Shown one piece after another: positions 8,328-16,937 of a DNA stretch of 64,000 nucleotides. The notes under the pieces were generated by a model that worked only from the letters and a program-made list of their open reading frames with translations, ran no database searches and had not been told where the DNA came from. The stretch spans positions 1-64,000 of the forward strand of contig NZ_AOLP01000004.1 of NCBI RefSeq assembly GCF_000337795.1, written 5' to 3'. The first letter of the stretch is position 1. Every line of letters begins with the position of its first letter. A program made the position numbers and the translations under genes. This DNA is from Haloferax denitrificans ATCC 35960. Lineage in GTDB: Archaea > Halobacteriota > Halobacteria > Halobacteriales > Haloferacaceae.

Positions 8328-9409
8328 GCCGTCTCAAGGTGCTCTCGGTCGTCGGCGCGCGCCCGCAGTTCATCAAGGCGTTCCCCGTCTCCGACGCGCT
8401 CAGACGCGACCACGACGAGGTGCTCGTCCACACCGGCCAGCACTACGACGAGTCGATGTCGGGCGTGTTCTTCGACGAACTCGACATCCCGGAACCGGAC
8501 TACAACCTCGGGGTCGGCTCGGGCGGCCACGCCGCCCAGACCGCCGAGATGATGACCCGGCTGGACGCCGTCGTCGCCGACGAGGCCCCCGACGTGGTGC
8601 TCGTCTACGGCGACACCAACTCCACGCTCGCCGCGGCGCTCGTGGCCGCGAAGCGCGACCCCGCGCTGGCGCACGTCGAGGCCGGCCTGCGGAGCCACAA
8701 CTGGGAGATGCCCGAAGAGGTCAACCGCGTGCTCACCGACCACTGCTCGGACCTGCTGTTCGCGCCCTCCGAGTCGGCCGCCGAGACGCTGGCGAGCGAG
8801 GGCATCCGAAACGGCGTCTCCGTCACCGGCGACGTGCAGTACGACGCCGTCCTCCGGGTCCGCGAGGCCGCCCGCGAGCGGTCGTCGATACTCGCCGACC
8901 TCGACCTCCGAGACGGCGAGTACGTCCTCGCGACGGTCCACCGCGCCGCCAACACCGACGACCGCGACCGCCTCGAAGGTATCGTGGAGGGGCTCGTGTC
9001 GTCAGAACTCCCGGTCGTCTTCCCGGTCCACCCCCGGACCGAGGGGGCGCTCGAAGAAAGCGGTCTCTGGCCGCGGCTCGCCGACGCCGAGAACGTCGTC
9101 CTCGTGGAGCCGGTCGGCTACCTCGATTTCGTCCGCCTGCTCGACGGCGCGGAGCGCGTCGCCACCGACTCCGGCGGCGTCCAGAAGGAGGCGTTCTACC
9201 TCGACACCCGGTGTCTCACGCTCCGCGACGAGACCGAGTGGACCGAAACCGTCGACGCCGGCTGGAACGCCCTCGTCGGCGCGGACGCGACCGCGATTCG
9301 GGCGGCGCTGGCCGACGACGACCCGCTCCCGGAGAAGCCCTCGCTGTACGGCGACGGGAGCGCCGCCGAGCGAATCGTCGCCGCGCTCTCGGAGTACGAG
9401 TATGCGTGA
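8324..9409 (+). CDS. wecB: UDP-N-acetylglucosamine 2-epimerase family (WecB/WbpI-like)
   Basis: 361 aa. Motifs of the non-hydrolysing 2-epimerases are all present: 'VVGARPQFIKAFPV' at the N-terminus, 'HTGQHYDESM', 'YGDTNSTLAAAL', 'EAGLRSHNWEMPEEVNR' and 'DSGGVQKEAFYL' near the C-terminus. It interconverts the C2 epimers of a UDP-2-acetamido sugar. In this operon the substrate may be UDP-GlcNAc (WecB role) or the 2,3-diacetamido-glucuronic form (WbpI role); sequence alone does not decide. It overlaps the next gene by 8 nt. Confidence 0.94.
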   Translation: MSRLKVLSVVGARPQFIKAFPVSDALRRDHDEVLVHTGQHYDESMSGVFFDELDIPEPDYNLGVGSGGHAAQTAEMMTRLDAVVADEAPDVVLVYGDTNSTLAAALVAAKRDPALAHVEAGLRSHNWEMPEEVNRVLTDHCSDLLFAPSESAAETLASEGIRNGVSVTGDVQYDAVLRVREAARERSSILADLDLRDGEYVLATVHRAANTDDRDRLEGIVEGLVSSELPVVFPVHPRTEGALEESGLWPRLADAENVVLVEPVGYLDFVRLLDGAERVATDSGGVQKEAFYLDTRCLTLRDETEWTETVDAGWNALVGADATAIRAALADDDPLPEKPSLYGDGSAAERIVAALSEYEYA

Positions 9410-10406
9410 GCGAAAGGAGAAGGGCGATTCGGGCGCGCGAGGTGACCCCCGCGTGACCCGCGCGGAACCGAGCGAGTCCGGGCCCGGCTTCGCGGTCTGT
9501 CTGACCCACGACGTTGACCGCCCGTACAAGACGTATCAGGGGCTGTACTACGCGGCGAAGTCGAACCCCGGCTACCACCTCAGGACGCTCCTCCGGCGGG
9601 AGAACCCCTACTGGCAGTTCGAGGAGGTCATGGCGCTCGAACGCGACCTCGGCGTCCGCTCGTCGTTCTACTTCCTCAACGAGCCGAGCCTCCTCGAAAC
9701 GGGGTCGCTTTCGGACTGGCTCGAACCGAAGAACTGGGTCGAACACCTCGGCCGGTACGACCTCGATTCGGCGTCGATAGCCGACGCCGTCCGCGACCTC
9801 GACGGGGGCGGCTGGGAGGTCGGCATCCACGGCTCGTTCCGGTCGTGCGACGACTTCGACCGCCTCCGGACCGAAAAGCGCGAACTCGAAGCGGTGCTCG
9901 GCCACGAGGTCGTCGGCGGCCGCCAGCACCACCTCAAACTCGGGCCGAACACGTGGCGCTACCACCGCGAACTCGGCCTGAAGTACGACGCCAGCCCCGG
10001 ATCGAGTTCGGAAAACGGGTTCCAGCACGGCTACCGGCCGTTCAGACCCTTCGACGACGACTTTGTCGTCTTCCCGCTGACGCTGATGGAGGTGTCGCTT
10101 CCCGACCCCGGGTCGGCGTTCGACGAGGCGTGGGCCGAATGCGAGCGCCTCCTCGACGAGGCGGAGGCGAACGACGCCGTGATGACCGTGCTGTGGCACC
10201 CGCGGTACTTCAACGAAGACGAGTTCCCCGGCTACCGCCGGCTCTACCGCCGCATTATCGAGCGGGCGCTCGACCGCGGCGCGTGGGTCGGCCCCGTCGC
10301 CGACTACTACCGGACGTTCTTGGCCGAGCGTACCGATGAGGAATCGAGCGAGACGGAGACCGAAAGCGCGACCGCCGGTGACGCGGGTCGCTCGCCCTCC
10401 CCCTAG
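9402..10406 (+). CDS. Polysaccharide deacetylase-like protein
   Basis: 334 aa. The segment 'CLTHDVDRPYKTY' carries the Asp-Asp/His-type metal-binding start of the NodB fold. 'EVGIHGSFRS' and 'TVLWHPRYFN' supply further His residues in the expected later motifs. The fold suggests hydrolysis of an N-acetyl (or other acyl) group on a sugar polymer or lipid-linked glycan. The last roughly 25 residues are a Glu/Thr/Ser-rich tail. Translation is likely coupled to wecB through the 8-nt overlap. The true substrate is unknown. Confidence 0.82.
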   Translation: MRERKEKGDSGARGDPRVTRAEPSESGPGFAVCLTHDVDRPYKTYQGLYYAAKSNPGYHLRTLLRRENPYWQFEEVMALERDLGVRSSFYFLNEPSLLETGSLSDWLEPKNWVEHLGRYDLDSASIADAVRDLDGGGWEVGIHGSFRSCDDFDRLRTEKRELEAVLGHEVVGGRQHHLKLGPNTWRYHRELGLKYDASPGSSSENGFQHGYRPFRPFDDDFVVFPLTLMEVSLPDPGSAFDEAWAECERLLDEAEANDAVMTVLWHPRYFNEDEFPGYRRLYRRIIERALDRGAWVGPVADYYRTFLAERTDEESSETETESATAGDAGRSPSP

Positions 10407-10502
10407 AATCCGGCGTCGTCGGTCGGTATCGGCCCCATAACAAAGCCGCCAGCGGGCTTCCTCTCGGACAGCCAATACCCCTCAGAGAGGCTATTCTGTA
10501 TC
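10407..10502 (+). promoter_or_regulatory. Intergenic region with CATAACAAA motif (10436-10444)
   Basis: The 96-nt gap after the operon contains an exact CATAACAAA 67 nt before the next ATG (10503). The same nonamer occurs at 3044, 3994 and 11855, each time in a gap of this glycan locus, with close variants at 58231 and 60388. This repeated position suggests a promoter or operator element shared by the locus. That is inferred from recurrence only. Confidence 0.45.
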
Positions 10503-11816
10503 ATGAATCCATCACCGAAACAGTATCACCGCGACGGCGACGCCGACGCAGAGCGACTCCAGCGGTACGTCGACGTGCTCGACGACGTGCTCGACTACGC
10601 CCGCGAACGCGACTACAAGGGCTGGGACTACGGCGACGGCATGAGTAGCAGGCTCTTGCTTTCGGTCCCTATCGACAACCGCTGGTTCAACCTCGCGGTC
10701 CAGGAGTTCATCAAGCGCTCGCCCGTCAACGTCCGCCCGCTGTTCCTCGTCGAGAAGCGCCGGAACTTCAAGGGCATCACGCTGTTCGCCATGGCGAACC
10801 GGACCCGCGCCCAGTTGGCCGAGTGGTTCGACGGCGACCGCCCGGCGGAGACGTACCGCGACGACGCGGCGGCGCTGACGGAGTGGCTCGTCGAGAACCA
10901 AGCCAAGGGCTACAGCGGCTTCGCCGGCAGTCACCGCCACGTCATCCAGCACATCTCCGGTCGCAACGGCCCGCGGTCGGGGATTCCACACTCGCCGAAC
11001 ATCGTCTCGACGGCCTACGGCGTCAAGGCGCTCCTCGCCGGCCGCGAGTTCGACCCAGACTACCCGGACATCGCCAAGACCGCCGTGGACGTGATGCTCG
11101 AGGACCTCAACTACCGGCCGAAGGACGACGGCGCGGTCATGGACTACTACCTCTCGCACCCGAAGGACAGCTACACGCTCAACGCGCTGGCCATCGGGGC
11201 GCGGCTGTTCGTCGAACTGTACGACCACTTCGGCGACGAGGAACTGCTCGAACGCGCCGAGAAGGTGTACGACTTCGTCGCGTCGAAGCAGACCGACCGC
11301 GGCGGCTGGTACTACCGCGAGCCCGCGAGCGCCTCGCACCTCTCGATGGACAACCACCACAACGGCTTCATCGTCGAGTGCTTCCAGCGCTACGAGCAGG
11401 TCGTCGGCAGTGGCCGGTACGACGAGACGCTCGAACGCGGCCTCGACTTCTACGCCCGCGAGCTGTTCGACGAGGACGGCGCGCCGAACTTCGACGAGGA
11501 GCACCCCTACCCGCGTGACATCCACGCGACGGCGCAGGGCATCCTCGTGTTCACCTACGCGGGCCAGTACGACCGCGCCGAGCGCGCCATCGACTGGGCG
11601 CTGGCGAACATGTACGTCCCGTCGGAGGGTCGGTTCTACTTCCGCAAACACCGCTTTTACACCAAGCGCATGACGCTCATGCGGTGGTGTCAGGCGTGGA
11701 TGGCCTACGCCATCGCCGAGTACGTCGCCACCAGAGTCGCCGGGGAACCGACCCACGGCTACGGCATCGACGCCGACGGTATCGAGCGCCTACGGGCGGC
11801 GGCAGAGACTCCCTGA
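10503..11816 (+). CDS. Six-hairpin (alpha/alpha-barrel) type protein of the glycan locus
   Basis: 437 aa, soluble, with repeated helical segments containing aromatic and His residues ('GWYYREPASASHLSMDNHHNGFI', 'DIHATAQGILVF', 'RWCQAWMAYAIAEY') as in six-hairpin glycosidase or epimerase folds. As I recall, related haloarchaeal proteins are sometimes labelled 'antibiotic ABC transporter permease', but I see no membrane segments, so that label looks wrong. A sugar-processing role (glycan hydrolase, lyase or epimerase) is inferred from fold-like features and neighbours. The start is the ATG 67 nt after the CATAACAAA motif. Confidence 0.7.
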   Translation: MNPSPKQYHRDGDADAERLQRYVDVLDDVLDYARERDYKGWDYGDGMSSRLLLSVPIDNRWFNLAVQEFIKRSPVNVRPLFLVEKRRNFKGITLFAMANRTRAQLAEWFDGDRPAETYRDDAAALTEWLVENQAKGYSGFAGSHRHVIQHISGRNGPRSGIPHSPNIVSTAYGVKALLAGREFDPDYPDIAKTAVDVMLEDLNYRPKDDGAVMDYYLSHPKDSYTLNALAIGARLFVELYDHFGDEELLERAEKVYDFVASKQTDRGGWYYREPASASHLSMDNHHNGFIVECFQRYEQVVGSGRYDETLERGLDFYARELFDEDGAPNFDEEHPYPRDIHATAQGILVFTYAGQYDRAERAIDWALANMYVPSEGRFYFRKHRFYTKRMTLMRWCQAWMAYAIAEYVATRVAGEPTHGYGIDADGIERLRAAAETP

Positions 11817-12111
11817 ACGGCGGGCAGGCCGGCGCGAACGCCGGCTAGTCGCTTCATAACAAATCCCCGTCCTCCCGTCACAGTAGTTCGAGAATGTCTT
11901 TTCGAATGATACACGCCGACGCGGCCCGACCGGACCGCGGGTCGATTTACGGGGCCGCCGCGTCGGCCGGGGAATCGGCCGATTTCGGTCCGTCCGTGCG
12001 GTTTGAACGGGGAATCGGAAGCAGTCGAGTCGGGCGGGACGGTCGGGCCAGCCCCGCACCGTGTTGTCGAGGGTCACGGACGCAGTACGAACACCTGACG
12101 GCCCCCAGCCC

Positions 12112-13200
12112 ATGACCATCGAAATCGCCGAGTTCGACCACCGCGACCGCGACGAGTGGGACACGTACGTCGAGCGGTCGAGTCAGGCCAGCCTCTTTCA
12201 CCAGTACGAGGCGCTTCGGCTCCAGGCGAAGTACTCGAACTCGAAGCTCCACCTGCTTGTCGGCTATAAGACCGAAGAGCCGGTCGGCCTGTTCCCCGTC
12301 TTCGAGATTCGAAAGGGGCTGGTCAAGACGGCGTTCTCGCCGCCGCCGCACATCGGCGTCCCCTACCTCGGACCCGTGATGCTCGACGCCGGCAACATCA
12401 AGAGCCGCAAGTTCGAGCGCCGACGCAACCAGTTCATCGACGGCTGTACCGAGTGGATAGACGACCACATCGGCCCGAACTACACGCACGTCCGCGTGGG
12501 CGACTACTACACCGACATGCGGACGTTCCTCTGGGGCGGCTGTGACGTGTCGCCGAAGTACACCTACAACGTCGACCTGACCCGCGGCGAGGAGGACCTC
12601 CTCATGTCGTTCAGCCGGAGCGCCCGGCGGAACATCCGCGACGGGCGAAAGCTCGTCTCCGACATCGAGGAGGGCGACCGCGACGACATCTGTTCGATTC
12701 TCACGCTGGTCGAAAACCGCTACGAGGAACAGGACATGTCGTTCGACGTGCCGCCGCAGTTCGTCATGGACCTGTACGACTCGCTCCCGGCGGGGCAGGT
12801 CCGCCCCTACGTCTTCCGGTACGACGGGGCGTTCGTGAGCGGGATTCTCGTCCTCCAGTACGGGGACACGCTCTACCGCTGGCTCGGCGGCGTCCGGCCC
12901 CAGCGGGACTTCGGCATCGACGTCAACGACCTGCTGGACTGGCGCATCATGCGCGACGGGATGGACGCCGGGATGCGCCGCTACGACCTCGTCGGCGCGA
13001 ACAACCGCCGGCTCAACCGCTACAAGAGCAAGTACAACCCCGAACTCGTCACGTTCTACCAAATCGAACACGGCGCGCTCCCGGTCAGGACCATCGCGCA
13101 CCTGTACAAGAGCCGCCTCGGCCCCGGCATCGAGATGCTGTCCCGGGGAAACGGGACGAGCTTCCCGTCGCGGCTCGTCTCGGGGTTCCTCCACCGATGA
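12112..13200 (+). CDS. FemAB-like GNAT-fold acyl/aminoacyl transferase, copy 1
   Basis: 362 aa from the ATG at 12112; an in-frame GTG at 12061 is possible but lacks family-like sequence. The pattern is that of FemAB/lipid II:glycyltransferase-like proteins with a duplicated GNAT fold: 'ASLFHQYEALRLQAKY' near the N-terminus, 'PPPHIGVPYLGPV', the 'FSRSARRNIRDG' segment and 'YDLVGANNRRLNRYKSKYNPEL' near the end. Bacterial relatives attach amino acids to peptidoglycan precursors, which haloarchaea lack. Here it may add an acyl or aminoacyl group to an amino sugar of the surface glycan (inference). A paralogue follows directly. Confidence 0.85.
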   Translation: MTIEIAEFDHRDRDEWDTYVERSSQASLFHQYEALRLQAKYSNSKLHLLVGYKTEEPVGLFPVFEIRKGLVKTAFSPPPHIGVPYLGPVMLDAGNIKSRKFERRRNQFIDGCTEWIDDHIGPNYTHVRVGDYYTDMRTFLWGGCDVSPKYTYNVDLTRGEEDLLMSFSRSARRNIRDGRKLVSDIEEGDRDDICSILTLVENRYEEQDMSFDVPPQFVMDLYDSLPAGQVRPYVFRYDGAFVSGILVLQYGDTLYRWLGGVRPQRDFGIDVNDLLDWRIMRDGMDAGMRRYDLVGANNRRLNRYKSKYNPELVTFYQIEHGALPVRTIAHLYKSRLGPGIEMLSRGNGTSFPSRLVSGFLHR

Positions 13201-13218
13201 CGACCCGCCCGCCGCGCC

Positions 13219-13254
13219 GACCGACGCACCGACCGACGCACCGACCGACGACCA
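13219..13254. repeat. 12-nt tandem repeat (three copies)
   Basis: Three 12-nt units, GACCGACGCACC twice and a slightly diverged third, lie in the short gap between the two FemAB-like genes. It looks like replication slippage in GC-rich spacer DNA; no function is visible. Confidence 0.8.
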
Positions 13255-13276
13255 CCCAACCACACGACCACGACAC

Positions 13277-14314
13277 ATGTCACAACTCCGTATCGAACCC
13301 CTGAGCCTCGACGAGTGGGGAGCCGCGCTCCCCTCGTCGGGCACCGAAGTCTTCCACACCCCCGCAGTGCTCGCCGCAATCGACGAGCACTTCGACGGCG
13401 AAATGCACCTGTTCGGCGTCTTCAAGGGCCAAGAGCCGGTCGCGCTGTTCCCGACGTTCGTCCGCCGGAACCCCCTCGGACGGGTCGTCGTCTCCCCGCC
13501 GCCGTCGATGGCGATTCCATACATCGGCCCGGTGATGATGCCGAACAGCCCGAAGCAGAGCGCCTACGAGTCGGTGAACCGCGAGTTCGCCGACCTCGTG
13601 GTCGAGGAACTCGGCATCCGCTCGAACCGGACGTTCGTCCGCCTGCTCTGCTCGCCGGCGTATCTCGACCCCCGCCCGTTCGAGTGGACCGGCTTCGCGG
13701 TCAAGCCCTCGTTTACCTACCGGCTCGACCTCGACGGGCGCTCGCTCGACGAGATACAGGCCCAGTTCAGTAGCAGTCTCCGCCGCGAGATTCGGCAGGC
13801 CCGCGACCTCGACATCACCATCGCGGACGAGGGACTCGACGGCGCTCGCGTCGTCTACGACGACGTGGTGTCGCGGTACGACGAGCAGGACGAACCGTTC
13901 GGGATGCCGTGGGAGTTCGTCGAGTCGCTGGTCGAGAACCTCGGCGACCGGTGTCGGGTGTACGTCGCCCGCGACCCCGACGGCGAGTACCTCAGCGGGA
14001 TGATCGTCCCCTTCTCCGCCGAGGTGGGCTACTTCTGGCTCGGCGGTGCGCGCGGGGAGTACGACGGCGTCAGCATCAACAGCCTGCTCCACTGGACCAT
14101 CATCGAGGACATCGTCGAAGACGAGGCGCTCGCGTCGGTCACGAAGTACGACCTCGTCGGCGCGAACACGGAGCGGCTCTGCAACTACAAATCGAAGTTC
14201 GGCGGCGAGCTCGTCCCGTACTACGTCGTCGAGTCGACCGGCGTCGGGATGAACCTCGCCAAGCGGACCTACCAGCTCCTGAGCAAGGGGTCCGAGCGAA
14301 TCGCCACGAAGTGA
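13277..14314 (+). CDS. FemAB-like GNAT-fold acyl/aminoacyl transferase, copy 2
   Basis: 345 aa, clearly paralogous to the preceding gene. It shares 'EVFHTPAVLAAI', 'SPPPSMAIPYIGPVMMP', 'FSSSLRREIRQARDLD' and 'KYDLVGANTERLCNYKSKFGGEL' in the same order. Both genes belong to the end of the glycan locus, 76 nt apart. Two divergent copies suggest two successive or alternative transfers on the same glycan. The substrate is unknown. Confidence 0.85.
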   Translation: MSQLRIEPLSLDEWGAALPSSGTEVFHTPAVLAAIDEHFDGEMHLFGVFKGQEPVALFPTFVRRNPLGRVVVSPPPSMAIPYIGPVMMPNSPKQSAYESVNREFADLVVEELGIRSNRTFVRLLCSPAYLDPRPFEWTGFAVKPSFTYRLDLDGRSLDEIQAQFSSSLRREIRQARDLDITIADEGLDGARVVYDDVVSRYDEQDEPFGMPWEFVESLVENLGDRCRVYVARDPDGEYLSGMIVPFSAEVGYFWLGGARGEYDGVSINSLLHWTIIEDIVEDEALASVTKYDLVGANTERLCNYKSKFGGELVPYYVVESTGVGMNLAKRTYQLLSKGSERIATK

Positions 14315-14353
14315 GTCGTCCGGGTCGGCTCATCGGCCGCGAGACGACCGCTG

Positions 14354-14650
14354 TCACGCCATCTGCTGTGTTTGGATGACGTGCCAGATGTTCTCGGCGT
14401 CGTCGGTGATGCCGTACACCCGCCCTTTTCGGCGCTGTTCCGGGACGAGGAGTTCCACGAGCGAGCGGTCTCTGAGTTCCTGCAACGCCCGCGAGACGTG
14501 GGCGACCGCGCTCTCCGAATCGGTGGCGATCTGCGTCGGCGTCGCCGGGCCCTCGGAGAGCCGGTCAAGCACGGAGACGCGGTAGCGAGAGCTGATGACG
14601 AAGCCCACGTCGTCCCACGGCACGTCGTCGCCCCCGTCGACGGAGCTCAC
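14354..14650 (-). CDS. Winged-helix transcription regulator (ArsR/MarR-like)
   Basis: 98 aa from a GTG. 'YRVSVLDRLSEGPATPTQIATDSESAVAHVSRALQELRDRSLVEL' is a clear helix-turn-helix plus recognition helix, followed by a wing ('RRKGRVYGITD'). It is convergent with the end of the glycan locus. Its target is unknown. An 89-codon open frame (14916-14647) overlaps its start by GTGA but is Ala/Ser/Arg-rich and not recognisable, so I do not call it. Confidence 0.85.
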   Translation of the reverse strand: MSSVDGGDDVPWDDVGFVISSRYRVSVLDRLSEGPATPTQIATDSESAVAHVSRALQELRDRSLVELLVPEQRRKGRVYGITDDAENIWHVIQTQQMA

Positions 14651-15081
14651 GCAACGCCCACCTCGCTCGCGGAGACGGGTCGGAGCGCAATCGAGTCGGA
14701 GCGTTCTCTCGGGGCCGTTCGGCGGCGAGCGGAGACGGCGGCCCGGTGGCGGCGGTCCGTATCGCTCGCGGCGGTCGCGGCGGTCGCGGCGGTCGGCGAC
14801 GGGAGGACCACCGACGGTGGCGGAGACGTATCTTCCGAAAACAGGCGCATTAACGGGAGATTAACCGCGATGTCGGCGGGTGCCCGGCGTGCCGGCCGCA
14901 TCGGTTCGGTGCGCATTCGTTCGTTAGTACGAACTTAATTACATAAAGTCGTCGTTTGAATTATATTCACGCGTTCGTGAGAGTCTCGGATGTTTGAACG
15001 TCTCGTTGACAGGAGTTTGGTCGATACCGACTCGCGAGAACGACGACGAGGCTCATATCCGTCTCACTCGTATCGGCCGGT
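14651..15081. promoter_or_regulatory. Intergenic region with inverted repeat GTTCGT-tagt-ACGAAC
   Basis: A perfect 6-bp inverted repeat with a 4-nt loop (14919-14934) sits next to an AT-rich stretch (14935-14965, with 'ATTATATT'). This region lies between the minus-strand regulator and the plus-strand DUF6920-like gene. The repeat is a plausible operator, possibly for the neighbouring regulator. A 9-nt GGTCGCGGC-type repeat lies at about 14770-14796. I see no convincing gene here. Confidence 0.5.
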
Positions 15082-16005
15082 ATGGAACGGAATCGAACGC
15101 TCGGACGACTCGGCATCGCGGTTGCCGGCGGCGCGCTCGCCGTCGGCGTTCTCCTCGCCGCAATTCGGGCACGGGCCGACGACACGGCCGCCCGACTGCT
15201 GAATACGCTCCGGCGGGAGTACGCCGAATCGACCGAGAGAGACGAGACGGGGACTGACACACCGGATACCACCGACCTTCCCGCTCCGGTTCGACGGTAT
15301 CTCGAACGCGTGCTTCCCGACGAACCTCCGCTCGTTCGGTCGGTTCGGCTCCGCCAGACGGGCGAGTTCAGACTCGGCGACGCGGACTCACCGTGGAAGC
15401 CGATGACGGCGACCCAGCACTACACGGTCGACCCGCCGGGGTTCGTCTGGGACGCCCGAATCGCCCTCGTGCCGTTCCTGTCGGTTCGAGTCGCCGACGC
15501 GTTCGTCGGTGGCGCGGGGACGCTCGAAGCGACGCTCCTCTCGGTGGTCACCGTCGCGGACGCCCCGCAGTCGCCCGAGTTGGACGAGGGCGAACTCTCC
15601 CGATACCTCGCCGAGATGGTCTGGTTTCCGACCGCGTTTCTCCCCGGCCACGGCGTCAGTTGGGAGCCGAGAGACGACCGTTCGGCCCGCGCGACGCTCT
15701 CCCACGGCGGGTCGACCGCGACCGTCGTGTTCCACTTCGACGAGACCGACGAGATAGCGCGGGTCACCGCGGACCGGTGGCGCGAGACGGGGCACGGCGA
15801 GTACGAGCGGCGTCCGTGGACGGGACGGTTCCGCGACTACCGCGAAGTGAACGGGATTCGGGTCCCCGCGGCGGCCGAAGTGGCGTGGACCCTCCCGACG
15901 GGCGACCTGCCGTACTGGCGGGCGACCATCGACGACGTGGAGTACGACCCGTTTTCGACGACGGGCCGGAAGGCGGCGACGCCGTCGGGTCCGAATCCGG
16001 AATAG
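15082..16005 (+). CDS. Membrane-anchored protein of DUF6544/DUF6920 type
   Basis: 307 aa. One N-terminal hydrophobic segment (about residues 10-27) anchors a domain rich in beta strands. 'LPAPVRRYLERVLPDEPPLVRSVRLRQTGEF' and 'FPTAFLPGHGVSWEP' match the pattern I recall for the DUF6544/DUF6920 family. That family has no established function. The gene stands alone; surE begins 30 nt after its stop. Confidence 0.7.
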   Translation: MERNRTLGRLGIAVAGGALAVGVLLAAIRARADDTAARLLNTLRREYAESTERDETGTDTPDTTDLPAPVRRYLERVLPDEPPLVRSVRLRQTGEFRLGDADSPWKPMTATQHYTVDPPGFVWDARIALVPFLSVRVADAFVGGAGTLEATLLSVVTVADAPQSPELDEGELSRYLAEMVWFPTAFLPGHGVSWEPRDDRSARATLSHGGSTATVVFHFDETDEIARVTADRWRETGHGEYERRPWTGRFRDYREVNGIRVPAAAEVAWTLPTGDLPYWRATIDDVEYDPFSTTGRKAATPSGPNPE

Positions 16006-16035
16006 CTACGGCGACCGGCGGAAATTCACGACCCG

Positions 16036-16911
16036 ATGACCGACTCCCCGTCTCCGCTTCGAATCCTCCTCACCAACGACGACGGCATCGACGCGCCCGG
16101 CATCGCCGCCATGCGCGAGGAACTCACCGCCGTCGGCGACGTGACCGTCGTCGCGCCCGCCGAGAACCAAAGCGGGGTCGGCCGCGCCAGAAACGAACGC
16201 GCGGTCCGCCGCGACCACCCGTGGGGGTACGCCCTCGAAGGCACCCCCGCGGACTGCGTCGCCTACGGCCTTCGCGGCCTCGACGCGGACTTCGATATCG
16301 TCGTCTCCGGTATCAACGACGGCCCGAACGCGGGCAACTACGTCGTCGGCCGGTCGGGCACCGTCGGCGCGGGCGTCGAGGCCGCGTTCCTCGGGACGCC
16401 CGCTATCGCCGTCTCCAGCTACCACGCGCGGGACTTCTTCTGCCACCCGCCCGAGGAGTACGACTTCTCCCGCCCCGCGCGAGTCGCCCGCGCCCTGACC
16501 GAGCGCGTCTTCGGGACCGACGTGTTCGACGAGGTCGACCTCCTGAACGTCAACGCCCCGGCAGACGTGCCGAGCCCCCGGATGCGCGTGACCCGACCCT
16601 TCGCGGACTACGACCAGCAGGTCGACCACCACGCCGACGCCGGCGCGCTCCCGGACGGCGACCGCGAACACGACCTCGACGACGGCGAGGTCTACGTCCG
16701 ACTGCAGGACGTCTCGTGGCCGGACGCCGTCGGCTTCGAGAACCCGTTCCCGCTCGACGACGAACACCGCGACCGCTATCCGGTCGGGAGCGACCGCCGC
16801 GCGATGGTCGACGGCGAGGTGAGCGTCTCGCCCCTCGCGGTCCACCACGGCAACGCGACGGACCCGCGGCTGGCGAGCATCGTCGAGAGCCTCTCCGAGC
16901 AGGTGGAGTAG
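16036..16911 (+). CDS. surE: 5'/3'-nucleotidase SurE
   Basis: 291 aa. The metal-binding 'LLTNDDGIDAPGI' at the N-terminus, 'VVAPAENQSGVG', 'GTPADCV' and 'VSGINDGPNAG' are diagnostic for SurE. It hydrolyses nucleoside 5'- and 3'-monophosphates (and short polyphosphate in some species) with a divalent cation and is a cytosolic housekeeping or stress enzyme. The length is somewhat above that of bacterial SurE, mainly in the C-terminal part after residue 170. Confidence 0.97.
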   Translation: MTDSPSPLRILLTNDDGIDAPGIAAMREELTAVGDVTVVAPAENQSGVGRARNERAVRRDHPWGYALEGTPADCVAYGLRGLDADFDIVVSGINDGPNAGNYVVGRSGTVGAGVEAAFLGTPAIAVSSYHARDFFCHPPEEYDFSRPARVARALTERVFGTDVFDEVDLLNVNAPADVPSPRMRVTRPFADYDQQVDHHADAGALPDGDREHDLDDGEVYVRLQDVSWPDAVGFENPFPLDDEHRDRYPVGSDRRAMVDGEVSVSPLAVHHGNATDPRLASIVESLSEQVE

Positions 16912-16937
16912 CGCGGAGTCAGGCAGAAGAGACTGCG

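Noticed and set aside
14647..14916. 89-codon minus-strand frame overlapping the start of the winged-helix regulator by GTGA
   Set aside because: Ala/Ser/Arg/Pro-rich composition with no motif, and part of it is an antisense 9-nt repeat; overlap can be chance. Kept only as a remark.
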